A stretch of 9,226 nucleotides of DNA from a bacterium (GCA_036524115.1 DATDCY010000182.1:1-9226), one strand, 5' to 3'; shown: positions 1 to 6,771, counted from the stretch's first letter. Numbers and translations: made by a program. The notes: generated by a model from the letters alone, not told the origin.

Positions 1-783
1 CGGCGACGCCACGATGTCCACCGGCGCCAGGATCGGCAGCTTCTCGCCGCCGCGCAGCACGAGCGCCTCGCGGCTCGGGCGCACGCGCAGCGCCGGCCCC
101 GCCGTGCGCTGACTGCCACCGGCGCGCGCGGCGGCGAGCGTCACGCTCCTGACGTCCGAGAGCGCGCCCTCGACCATGGCCGCGCTCACGGCGCTCAACC
201 GGTACTCGTACGCGCCGGCCCCGACCTCCGTGTCCGTGAAGGTGCAGTCGGCCACGCCCGCCCGCAGGCGGAAGGCCCCCGGCGGGTCGGCCGGCGTGCG
301 GCGGAAGACGTTGTAGACCACGGCGCCCGAAACCGGCGCCCACAGCAGCCGGACGGCCGGGGCGTCCCCCTCGGACGCGGCGACCGCGTCGGTCCAGCGG
401 GGCGCCGCCGGAGGGATGAGCTGTGGCTCCAGCGCCAGGACCTCGGCCTCGGCGGACACCGGCCCGGTCCCGCCGGGCCCCGCGGCGCAGACGGAGTAGC
501 GGTAGCGCACGCCGCGCGTGACCGCGGCGTCCAGGTACTGCAGGCCGGGCGTGGCGCCGATCTGGCGCGCCTGTTCCTCGCCCTCGGCGCGGCGCAGGAT
601 GAGGTAGCGCTCCGCCCCGGGGACGGCGGTCCAGGCGAGGCCGACCGCCGAGCGCTCGCCAATGAAGCGCTGGGCGACCCAGCGCGGCGCCTCGGGCGCG
701 GCCGCTGCGGCCCGGCCGGCGGCACAGAGGGGGAGCAGCGCAACCGCGAGCGCGAGCGTCACGCGCACCGTGGTCCGCGGCAC
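1..783 (-). CDS. Secreted tandem FnIII-domain protein, 3' end cut by window edge
   Basis: The frame is open from the GTG at 783 to base 1 (261 codons, no stop), so the C-terminus is missing. Residues 1-29 form a signal peptide (short basic start, Leu/Ala/Val core, Ala-rich end). Two fibronectin type III-like domains follow, at about 31-116 and 126-217. Each opens with an APRW motif and carries the Trp core residue and the YEYRLSAV/YRYSVCA-type strand. Residues 218-261 are a different, Ala/Arg-rich segment with an unknown continuation. The start was chosen because GGGGGAG sits 5 nt upstream of this GTG. An alternative GTG at 789 forms a GTGA overlap with the preceding stop but has no room for a Shine-Dalgarno. 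The first domain is clearly related to the first FnIII domain of the NHL protein at 6772-8394 (18 of 36 residues identical by hand alignment). FnIII domains are non-catalytic adhesion or assembly modules. A role with the exported cytochrome is inferred from context only. Confidence 0.85.
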   Translation of the reverse strand, partial: MPRTTVRVTLALAVALLPLCAAGRAAAAAPEAPRWVAQRFIGERSAVGLAWTAVPGAERYLILRRAEGEEQARQIGATPGLQYLDAAVTRGVRYRYSVCAAGPGGTGPVSAEAEVLALEPQLIPPAAPRWTDAVAASEGDAPAVRLLWAPVSGAVVYNVFRRTPADPPGAFRLRAGVADCTFTDTEVGAGAYEYRLSAVSAAMVEGALSDVRSVTLAAARAGGSQRTAGPALRVRPSREALVLRGGEKLPILAPVDIVASP

Positions 784-785
784 GG

Positions 786-1913
786 TCACTCCCCCAGGGA
801 TTCGAGCAGCCCGCGGTCGATCGCGATCGTCGCGGCGCCGCGCAGCTTCGCGGCGTAGACCGACCGCTCCTTGGCCACGGCGTCGAGCCGCGCGTCACGC
901 GCGACCTTGCCCCGCACCTGGTCGAACGGCGGGGGCGAAGCGACGGAGCCGTAGCGACCGAGATTGGCTTCGTAGTAGGCCCTCAGTTCCGCCTCGCCGA
1001 GCTTCAACCGGGGCTCCACCTCGAGGGCGATCAGGCGCCGGGTGGCGGCCGCGCGGGCAAGGCGCTCCCGGCCGCGGTCGTACTTCTCCCGGAAGGCAGG
1101 CAGCGCCGCCTCGGCCTCGCGCAGCACCAGCTTGCGTCCCGCGGCCCTGGAGATCGACCTGGCGAAGCGCAGCGCCGTGACCCCCTCCAGCGGCGGGTCG
1201 AGCTCGGCGACCATCCGGTCCACCGCCTCGACCTCGCTCCAGAGCACGACGTCGTTCTCCCCGAACCGGGCCACGACGAGCGCCCCGCGCGGAGCCCCCG
1301 TCGTGTTCGGCTTCTGGTAGGCGTCCGGCAGCGGCTTGACGTTCGCCTCCGCCCCCGCCTTCTTCTCGAGATTCTCCACCATGTCGCCGAGCAGCGCCGC
1401 CTCGGACATCACGCCGCCGTGGCTGCCGCTCATCGAGCTGCCCTGGTGGAACGAGCCCGGGTTCTTCGCCCTGACCTCGTCGGGATACTTCCAGAGCACG
1501 TACTGCTCCTCGAGCAGCTGCCGGACGTCGCTCTCGACGGCGGCGACGACCTCGGGCGCCTCGCGCAGGCCCCGGCGCACGGCCTCGGCGTAGAGCAGCT
1601 GGCCCTCGAGCGCCCTCTCGAGCGCCCCGCCGGCGCCCGCGGGACCCGCGCCGGTCACGCGCATGATGTCGCGCACCTGGCCGACGGTGATGGGGACGCC
1701 GTCGACGGTGGCGAGCACCGCCGTGTCCGGGGGCGGCCCGGCCAGGACGGTCCCCTTGCCCACCGGCGGCGACGCGGCCGGGGACGCGCCCCCGGCGGCC
1801 GGGGCGGACGAATCGGCGGCCGCCGCCCAGGGAGCCAGTGTCAGCAGCAGCGTCGCGGCGAGGAGCAGGACCCTACGGGGCCGGCCTGAGGAGTCGGTCG
1901 ATCTCGGCGTCAT
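786..1913 (-). CDS. SurA-like periplasmic chaperone without a recognisable parvulin domain
   Basis: 375 residues. A basic N-terminus and Leu/Ala core (about 11-33) form a signal peptide, followed by an Ala/Pro/Gly-rich linker (34-62). Residues 65-145 look like a SurA/PpiC N-terminal chaperone segment: the ATVDGVPIT strand motif followed by amphipathic helices. Residues 212-300 resemble a second such segment (ARFGENDVVLWSEVE). Residues 305-366 match the closing helix-strand part of the family (ELRAYYEAN, then FDQVRGKVARD, ending in an ATIAID strand). The parvulin fold normally found between these parts is absent. In its place, 150-205 is a Gly/Ser stretch with scattered His and Met and a charged helix. 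The ATG at 1913 is preceded by AGGTGA at 6 nt. The gene begins inside the end of the neighbouring chaperone gene (41-nt overlap, different frame), so the two are probably co-translated. The likely role is holding unfolded exported protein, perhaps the apocytochrome. The family assignment is fairly sure; the client is inference. Confidence 0.8.
   Translation of the reverse strand: MTPRSTDSSGRPRRVLLLAATLLLTLAPWAAAADSSAPAAGGASPAASPPVGKGTVLAGPPPDTAVLATVDGVPITVGQVRDIMRVTGAGPAGAGGALERALEGQLLYAEAVRRGLREAPEVVAAVESDVRQLLEEQYVLWKYPDEVRAKNPGSFHQGSSMSGSHGGVMSEAALLGDMVENLEKKAGAEANVKPLPDAYQKPNTTGAPRGALVVARFGENDVVLWSEVEAVDRMVAELDPPLEGVTALRFARSISRAAGRKLVLREAEAALPAFREKYDRGRERLARAAATRRLIALEVEPRLKLGEAELRAYYEANLGRYGSVASPPPFDQVRGKVARDARLDAVAKERSVYAAKLRGAATIAIDRGLLESLGE
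789..795 (-). promoter_or_regulatory. Shine-Dalgarno for the FnIII gene
   Basis: GGGGGAG on the minus strand lies 5 nt before GTG at 783 and overlaps the last codons and stop of the SurA-like gene. It decides between the two candidate GTG starts and suggests coupled translation with the upstream gene. Confidence 0.6.
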
Positions 1914-3642
1914 TGAGCGTCACCTGTGCTTCCTTGCGCTTGCGCTCGAAGAACTCCTGCCAGTGGGCGGTGCGCTTGGCGAGCAGGGCGCGCGGGCGCG
2001 CCTGTTCCTTCACCTGCTCGTAGGGGAGCAGCTCCCGCTCCGATCGCGCGTCAAGCTTGAGGATGTAGAAGTTGTCGCCGATCGGGATCGGCACCGAGAT
2101 CTCCCCGACCTTCAGCGCCTCGACGTACGCCCGAAGCTCGTCGCGGATGGCGTTCTCGCGCACCCACCCCTGGTCGCCGCCGATCACCGCGCTCTCGCGG
2201 TCGATGGACTCGCGCCGCGCCAGCTCCTCGAAGACCGCGCGGCCCGCGACCAGGTCCTCGCGGTAGCGCCTCGCGAGGAAGCCGCTCGGCAGGACGATCT
2301 GGCGCACCCGCACCATCGCCGGGCTCTTGAACTGCTCCGGATTGCGGTTGTAGTAGTCGCGCACCTCGTCCTCGTCCACCTGATACAGCTTGTAGACCTG
2401 GTCGCGGTAGAGCCCGGTGAGCAGGTCCAGCGCGTAGGCGTCCATCGCCGGCTTCCACCCCGGGTCGGCGCGCTCCAGCCCCAGCCGCCGCCCTTCCTGG
2501 GCGGCGAGCAGATCGTCGACCTGCCGGTCGAGCTGCTTGCGCAGCAGCTTCTCCATCTCGCCGTGCTGTGGGAAGCCGTGCTGCGCCTCCTGCTTGAAGA
2601 CGACCGGCTCGCCGTTGACCTCGGCGACCTTCCTGCCCGACCCGGCCCCGGCCGGGTCGGTCAGCGCCTTCTCGTCGATCGAGATCTTCGCCTTCGCCCG
2701 CAGCGTGCCTATCGCGCCGGCCTCGGCATCCTCGCGCTTGGCCGCCAGCACCTGCGGCCGCAGCTCGTCGCGCCTGCGTGCCCGCTGCGTCTCGACGCTG
2801 GTGCGGCCCACGGCCTTGAGCACGTACCAGCCGATCGGCTCCTCCAGCGGCCCCGCGACCTCGCCGACGGCCAGCGCGAGGATCACCCGCTTCGTCGCGG
2901 GCGAGAAGTGGGTCTCGGCCTCCGCGCTCAGCACGGCCTCCCCCCGCGCGGGCTCCGCGCCACCGACGGCGCGCGCCGCGGCGGCGAAGTCGCCCCCCGC
3001 GCGCAGGGCGGCCGCGTAGCGGGACGCCTCCTCCTCGTCCGGGAAGGAGGCCCACGCCACCCGGACCTCCTCCGGCTGCGGCGGGACCATCCGCTCCAGC
3101 TCCTCCTCGGTCACCCGGACGTCACCGCGCACCTTGGCGCGCCAGAGCTTCGCGAGCAGCTCGTTCTCGTGGCCTCGCATCTGGTCCCTGAACGCCGCCG
3201 TCTCGCGCAGGCCGCTCTCGGTCGCGAGCACGCCGACGACCTCGAGCAGCGCCTGCCGCATGATCGCACCGCGCACCGCGGCGCGGTCCGCCCACAGCTG
3301 CTCGTACTCCCCGGGGCCGAGCTTCATCCTCTGGAAGGCTTCGAACTCGGACGCCGTCACGGTGCCGCCGCGGTACGTGGCCAGCACCGCATCGGCTTTC
3401 CCGGGCTTTGCGGCTGCCGCGGCCTTCTCCGGCTTAGCGGCCTTCCCGGGCTTTGCAGCCGCCGCGGCCTTCTCCGGCTTAGCGGCTGCCGCGGGCGCGG
3501 CGACGGCCGGCCCCACCGGCGCGAAGGCCGCACACAGCAACGAGGCCGCGGCGATCACCGCCGCGGCCCGCGCCGGACTGAACAACTGCCGACGCCCGGA
3601 TTCCGGGCGCCGGCCGCACATGCGTGGTGTGATTAGATCCAT
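1873..3642 (-). CDS. Periplasmic SurA/PpiC-type protein with two degenerate parvulin domains
   Basis: 589 residues. A signal peptide spans about 1-49 (Arg-rich start, Ala/Leu core, ending AVAA). A Lys/Pro/Ala linker at 50-84 is made of a duplicated 15-residue unit. The rest is an internal duplication of chaperone segment plus parvulin-like fold: segment 1 at 85-185, parvulin-like 1 at 190-282, segment 2 at 338-438 (begins KVAEVNGEPVVF), parvulin-like 2 at 441-533, and a C-terminal helix at 535-570. Parvulin-like 2 keeps the family GGDQGWV turn (488-494) and KVGEIS (511-516). The two histidines usual in active parvulins appear as Gln448 and Tyr526; in copy 1 the same places hold Trp197 and Tyr273. 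The protein may therefore be a holdase rather than an efficient prolyl isomerase. The ATG at 3642 lies 4 nt after the stop of the thioredoxin-like gene with only a weak Shine-Dalgarno, which suggests translational coupling. Family assignment is firm; loss of activity is inferred from an alignment made by eye. Confidence 0.9.
   Translation of the reverse strand: MDLITPRMCGRRPESGRRQLFSPARAAAVIAAASLLCAAFAPVGPAVAAPAAAAKPEKAAAAAKPGKAAKPEKAAAAAKPGKADAVLATYRGGTVTASEFEAFQRMKLGPGEYEQLWADRAAVRGAIMRQALLEVVGVLATESGLRETAAFRDQMRGHENELLAKLWRAKVRGDVRVTEEELERMVPPQPEEVRVAWASFPDEEEASRYAAALRAGGDFAAAARAVGGAEPARGEAVLSAEAETHFSPATKRVILALAVGEVAGPLEEPIGWYVLKAVGRTSVETQRARRRDELRPQVLAAKREDAEAGAIGTLRAKAKISIDEKALTDPAGAGSGRKVAEVNGEPVVFKQEAQHGFPQHGEMEKLLRKQLDRQVDDLLAAQEGRRLGLERADPGWKPAMDAYALDLLTGLYRDQVYKLYQVDEDEVRDYYNRNPEQFKSPAMVRVRQIVLPSGFLARRYREDLVAGRAVFEELARRESIDRESAVIGGDQGWVRENAIRDELRAYVEALKVGEISVPIPIGDNFYILKLDARSERELLPYEQVKEQARPRALLAKRTAHWQEFFERKRKEAQVTLNDAEIDRLLRPAP
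1920..1925 (-). promoter_or_regulatory. Shine-Dalgarno for the second SurA-like gene
   Basis: AGGTGA on the minus strand, 6 nt upstream of ATG at 1913, lies entirely within the coding sequence of the preceding gene. It supports the overlapping start over any internal one, because the signal-peptide core begins only about 14 codons later. Confidence 0.55.
3398..3487. repeat. 45-bp tandem duplication encoding a Lys/Pro/Ala linker
   Basis: Two 45-bp copies (3398-3442 and 3443-3487) differ at three positions by eye, all synonymous or nearly so. On the minus strand each encodes a 15-residue unit containing KPEK and KPGK separated by alanines, between the signal peptide and the first chaperone segment of the 589-residue protein. 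Copy number could vary between strains without a frame change. Confidence 0.9.
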
Positions 3643-3646
3643 CCGC

Positions 3647-4240
3647 TTACTTCGCCTTGGCGATCGCCTCGATGGTGTTCTTAACCTCGCCGGGCTCGAA
3701 GCCGGTGGCCTTGAAGGCGATGTTCCCCTCCTTGTCGATGAGCAGCGTCGAGGGGGTCGAGCGGAAGCCGTACTTGAGTGCCGACGCGAACTTCGGGTCG
3801 TGCAGCATGGTGAAATCCTGGTGGACGAAGCCTTCGTTGTAGCTCTGCAGGTTGTCTTCCTTGAAGTCGATGCTCACGACGTACACGCCCACGTCCTTGA
3901 GCTTGCCCTCGGTCTGGGCCGTCTTGAGCTCGGTGATCTCGGCGAGGCACGACGAGCAGCTCGACGAGAGCCAGACGAAGAGCAGCTTCTGCTTCTTGAG
4001 CTGGGTGGAGAGCGTGAAGTCCGCCTTGGTCTCGAAGTTCTTGATGGTGAAGTCGATCGCCGGCTGGCCGATCTCCCAGGGCTTCACCTTCTTTGCGGGT
4101 GCGGCGGGTGCGGCGGGTGCGGCCGGCGCGGCGGCCGGCTTCGCCGCCGGGGCGGCGGCCTTGGTCTCGGCCGAGGCGGACGTCGCAGCGAGCAGCGCCA
4201 GGGCGGCGGCGCATGCAACGGCTGTCTTCCAGGTGCGCAT
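3647..4240 (-). CDS. Exported TlpA/ResA-like thiol oxidoreductase with a CSSC site
   Basis: 197 residues. The signal peptide covers about 1-24 (SASA before Glu25). An Ala/Pro/Lys linker follows (25-53), then a thioredoxin-fold domain of the AhpC/TSA-Redoxin type (54-197). Visible features are the IGQPAIDFTI opening, the strand KLLFVWL ending at Cys95-Ser-Ser-Cys98, the strand VYVVSIDF, the cis-proline loop with Thr162-Pro163, and the strand LLIDKEGNI. The start at ATG 4240 is set by AGGAGG 6 nt upstream; extending to an in-frame TTG at 4255 would consume this site. Family members such as ResA and CcmG reduce apocytochrome cysteines before heme attachment. Sitting directly after a 14-heme cytochrome gene, this is the natural role here, by inference. 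CSSC with serine at the position before the first Cys differs from the usual WCxPC, so redox potential and partner may differ. A peroxiredoxin-like or disulfide-forming role is the alternative. Confidence 0.9.
   Translation of the reverse strand: MRTWKTAVACAAALALLAATSASAETKAAAPAAKPAAAPAAPAAPAAPAKKVKPWEIGQPAIDFTIKNFETKADFTLSTQLKKQKLLFVWLSSSCSSCLAEITELKTAQTEGKLKDVGVYVVSIDFKEDNLQSYNEGFVHQDFTMLHDPKFASALKYGFRSTPSTLLIDKEGNIAFKATGFEPGEVKNTIEAIAKAK
4095..4121. repeat. Three tandem 9-bp units in the thioredoxin linker
   Basis: GCGGGTGCG occurs three times in a row on the plus strand. It encodes Pro-Ala-Ala-type repeats on the minus strand, in the flexible linker between signal peptide and thioredoxin fold (about residues 40-49). 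It is a likely slippage site that changes linker length by three residues per unit. Confidence 0.85.
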
Positions 4241-4246
4241 GTGCTT

Positions 4247-4252
4247 CCTCCT
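4247..4252 (-). promoter_or_regulatory. Shine-Dalgarno for the thioredoxin-like gene
   Basis: AGGAGG on the minus strand with 6 nt to ATG 4240 is a perfect anti-16S match. It fixes the start and predicts strong translation of whatever mRNA reads through the terminator just upstream. Confidence 0.8.
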
Positions 4253-4277
4253 CAAGGCTAGGAGTCTCTCGAGAACG

Positions 4278-4312
4278 AAAAACCGGGGAGGGGCGCAAGG
4301 CGCCCCTCCCCG
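4278..4312 (-). terminator. Strong intrinsic terminator after the 14-heme cytochrome gene
   Basis: Read on the minus strand, a 13-bp perfect G/C-rich stem (arms 4300-4312 and 4284-4296) with a 3-nt loop is followed by one G and then five T (4282-4278). It lies 17 nt past the cytochrome stop codon and 37 nt before the thioredoxin ATG. The opposite strand has no T-run, so it acts one way. Partial read-through is probably how the downstream genes are expressed. Confidence 0.93.
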
Positions 4313-4329
4313 CGGACACTACGCGGATC

Positions 4330-6636
4330 TTAGTAGTTGTGGCAGTTGACGCAGAGGGCCGGCGAGTACACGCCGGCAGTGGCCTCCGCCGCCTCGAGGA
4401 TGAAGTCCGTGCCCTTCGTGATGGTGCCGCCCACGCCGGTCGCGTAGTCCACCGACGTCGCGGACGCGGTGCCGCCCGGAGCCGAGTCGTGCGGCCGGTG
4501 GCAGGAATCGCAGTCCATCATGTCGTTGTTCGGGTAGGACGCGGCATTCGGGGCGCCCGCGGCGTCGGCGTACGTGCCGTCCACAGAGCCCGTGACCAGG
4601 GTCGTGATGGCGCGCACGTTGTCGGCGGCCGCCGTGATGACCTGGCCCGTGATCTGGTGCGTCCCCGGAGGTCCGGTGGTGCCCTGGGTGGCGCTGTAGT
4701 GGCAGTACATGCAGAAGGCCGCGCCGACTTCGGCGCCGCTGCCCGCGGCCATGCCGCGGTTGCCGTTGCCGTCGTCCTTGTAGTTCATGAGCAGCAGGTT
4801 GTTCTGCCACCCTTCCTTGCCCGTGCCACCGGCAGCGAGATAGCCGATGTTGCCGATGATGTTGTGGCAGGACTCGCAGACCATGTCGCCGGCAGCGGCC
4901 GACTTCCAGCGCGAGATGTTGTCCGCGACGGTGTCGATCGAGCCGGACGCCCAGTTCGACGCCGGGGCCGGCCACGCCCCAGCCATCGGGATCGTCACGA
5001 CGACGCTCTGCGCGCCGAACCGGAAGTCGCCGTCCTGACCGAGGACGTGCGTGCCCTCGCCGCGGTCCACGCCGTGGCCCATCGGGGTCACCGGCTGGGC
5101 GCCGGCGTTGTGGTTGCCGCCGTCGATGTTGGTCATCGTGTCCGCGATCGCGCGGTTGATCGGCTGCTCCAGATCGGTCGGGTTCACGTTGTGGCAGTAG
5201 TTGCACCACGTCGGGCTGGCGGCGTGGTTGCCGTTGCCGAAGTTCGCGGTGGCGAAGAAGCCGCCCGCCTGGTTGTGCGCGTACGTCCCGGCGCCGCCGC
5301 CGTGGCAGTTCTCGCAGTCGAGCACGGAGTCCATGTCGTCGCCGTCGGCGATGCGCAGGTTCCCCTTGTGGGAGTGGTGGTTGTTCGGCGAGGCGTTCAG
5401 GTGGCAGGAGTAGCACCAGTTGACGAGGCCGGGGGAGAGGGGGGGGTTCTGGCGGCGCAGGCGGCCGCGCATGTCGTTGCCCTGCGTGAACGCCGTCCCC
5501 TCGTTGGCAGCCATACCGCCGTGGGCGTCGTGGCAGCTCGAGCACATCGGGGTCGGATCCGTGCCGGTCCCCTGCGGCCAGGGGCTGACCGCGGAACCGT
5601 GGTTCGGGCCGCCGTCGCTGGGGAAGGTCACAACGTAGGTGCCCGTGGTCGTGTCGATCGGGTGGTCGCCCACCGACGCGGTGGTCACGACCGGAAGCTG
5701 GTGGCAGCCGTAGCAGAGGGGCGAGCTGGTGTAGGTGGCCGGGTAGTTGTTGATGGCCAGCTTGTAGTTGCCCTGGCCCGGCGTCTGGGAGGTCTCGTCA
5801 CCGTGGACGGCGTGGCAGGTGGTGCAGTCGAGGACGCCCGTCGTCGACCCGTCGGCGGAGTGGGCGCCGAGGAGCCAGCCGGTCGGAGCCGTGGTGGCCG
5901 AGGTCAGCGCGTTGCCGATGTCCGGGGTGCCCGGGGCGCCGGCAACCGAGGGGACGAGGGCAGTGCGCAGGCGCGCGCCGTTGGTCGCCGTCACGGCGGA
6001 GATCTGGACGGGGTGGAGGGAGACCGTGGCGTTGGTGTAGACCATCGAGTTGCCGTCGCCCTGCTCGGCGGCGGTGTCGGTCTCGCCGCGGCGGTGGCAG
6101 CGCTCGCAGAGGTCGCCGCGGTAGGCGGCGCCCGTGCCGGCGCGCAGGTACGGGGAGACGCCGTCCGTGTTGTCGTGCACGAAGTGGCACGAGGTGCACT
6201 GGATGGCCTGGTCGCCGCTCTGGATCAGCGGGTTGGTCGCGGCGGTGTACGGCAGGTTGGCGTTGGCGTTCATGTACGTCTCGCCGCTCTCGGCCGTCCC
6301 GGCGGGGCCGTCAGGCAGGGCGGGGATGGCGCCGAAGAACGGGCCGTGCGCCGTCGTGCCGGTGTAGATGTAGGCGCCCATGTTGGAGCACAGGACGCCG
6401 GCAACGGTGCTGCCGTCGTGGCAGGAGTAGCAGAGCTGACCGATCTTGTTGCCGCCCCAGTTGCCGGTGCCGCTCGGGACGTCGATCCAGAGGCGGTCGC
6501 CGCCGGCGGCGTGCGGGATGTGACAGTTGTTGCAGGTGAAGCTGGCGTGCGGTCCGCCGAGCGCAAGGACCTGCGCCGGCATGGCCATGAGGCCGGCCGC
6601 GAGCAGCATCACTGCTACGAGCGTCGCTTTCTTCAT
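4330..6636 (-). CDS. Exported 14-heme c-type cytochrome of the doubled-CxxCH type
   Basis: 768 residues. MKK, a Leu/Ala/Met core and VLA at 23-25 form a Sec signal peptide, leaving a mature chain of about 743. Fourteen CxxCH heme sites begin at 35, 69, 147, 177, 271, 308, 365, 408, 441, 478, 587, 642, 709 and 762; the last is three residues before the C-terminal Tyr. They form seven pairs, as in the doubled-CxxCH family. The first site of pairs 1, 2, 3, 4 and 7 reads CxxCHxxH. Twenty other histidines are present, enough for bis-His ligation. Cys83 is outside any heme motif. A 104-residue stretch (483-586) has no heme site. The product should be a periplasmic, surface or extracellular electron carrier; no membrane anchor or lipobox is seen. 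The ATG at 6636 follows GGAGGG at 4 nt; upstream in-frame starts would place about 26 odd residues before the signal peptide. I cannot match it to a named Geobacter cytochrome (OmcS, OmcE and OmcZ have 6, 4 and 8 hemes). Confidence 0.97.
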   Translation of the reverse strand: MKKATLVAVMLLAAGLMAMPAQVLALGGPHASFTCNNCHIPHAAGGDRLWIDVPSGTGNWGGNKIGQLCYSCHDGSTVAGVLCSNMGAYIYTGTTAHGPFFGAIPALPDGPAGTAESGETYMNANANLPYTAATNPLIQSGDQAIQCTSCHFVHDNTDGVSPYLRAGTGAAYRGDLCERCHRRGETDTAAEQGDGNSMVYTNATVSLHPVQISAVTATNGARLRTALVPSVAGAPGTPDIGNALTSATTAPTGWLLGAHSADGSTTGVLDCTTCHAVHGDETSQTPGQGNYKLAINNYPATYTSSPLCYGCHQLPVVTTASVGDHPIDTTTGTYVVTFPSDGGPNHGSAVSPWPQGTGTDPTPMCSSCHDAHGGMAANEGTAFTQGNDMRGRLRRQNPPLSPGLVNWCYSCHLNASPNNHHSHKGNLRIADGDDMDSVLDCENCHGGGAGTYAHNQAGGFFATANFGNGNHAASPTWCNYCHNVNPTDLEQPINRAIADTMTNIDGGNHNAGAQPVTPMGHGVDRGEGTHVLGQDGDFRFGAQSVVVTIPMAGAWPAPASNWASGSIDTVADNISRWKSAAAGDMVCESCHNIIGNIGYLAAGGTGKEGWQNNLLLMNYKDDGNGNRGMAAGSGAEVGAAFCMYCHYSATQGTTGPPGTHQITGQVITAAADNVRAITTLVTGSVDGTYADAAGAPNAASYPNNDMMDCDSCHRPHDSAPGGTASATSVDYATGVGGTITKGTDFILEAAEATAGVYSPALCVNCHNY

Positions 6637-6640
6637 CAAA

Positions 6641-6646
6641 CCCTCC
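6641..6646 (-). promoter_or_regulatory. Shine-Dalgarno that decides the cytochrome start
   Basis: GGAGGG on the minus strand lies 4 nt before ATG 6636. It overlaps another in-frame ATG four codons upstream, which therefore cannot use it, so translation starts at the MKK methionine that opens the signal peptide. Confidence 0.75.
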
Positions 6647-6689
6647 ATGTGCCGTACTGCGTTACTACCCCACATCGACCCGTGTCTCG

Positions 6690-6711
6690 CCGGCGGCTCG
6701 TCGCCGACCGG
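6690..6711 (-). other. Hairpin in the spacer before the cytochrome gene
   Basis: The 135-nt gap between the FnIII-NHL stop and the cytochrome start holds no clear promoter. It contains one compact stem: CCGG-T-CGGC, loop GACGA, GCCG-CCGG (8 bp, one bulge). No T-run follows, so it is not an intrinsic terminator. It could be an mRNA processing or stability element that separates the two messages. The call rests on sequence symmetry only. Confidence 0.3.
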
Positions 6712-6771
6712 CATCTCGTCGCTTCCCCTGTGCTCCCACCTCCCCTCTTGCTGATGGAATAGCGGTCCCGA

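Noticed and set aside
1663-3636. Long plus-strand open frame (657 codons) opposite the chaperone genes
   Set aside because: It has low-complexity Leu/Arg/Gly composition and lacks a ribosome site. It crosses two well-supported minus-strand genes.
4266-4273. TCTCGAGA palindrome between terminator and redoxin gene
   Set aside because: Eight-bp self-complementary sequence is expected by chance at this scale, and it has no promoter nearby to regulate.
6184-6199. Plus-strand TGGCAC followed by TGCAC, resembling a sigma-54 site
   Set aside because: GG and GC are only 8 nt apart instead of 10, and the sequence is the complement of a CxxCH heme motif inside the cytochrome gene.
6637-6714. Upstream in-frame start giving the cytochrome 26 more residues
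   Set aside because: The added residues are not signal-like, and the ribosome site GGAGGG points to ATG 6636.
4093-6762. Very long plus-strand open frame (889 codons) opposite the cytochrome gene
   Set aside because: It is a GC-rich shadow: the translation is Arg/Val/Ala/His-rich without domains, while the minus strand encodes 14 CxxCH motifs, a signal peptide and a ribosome site.
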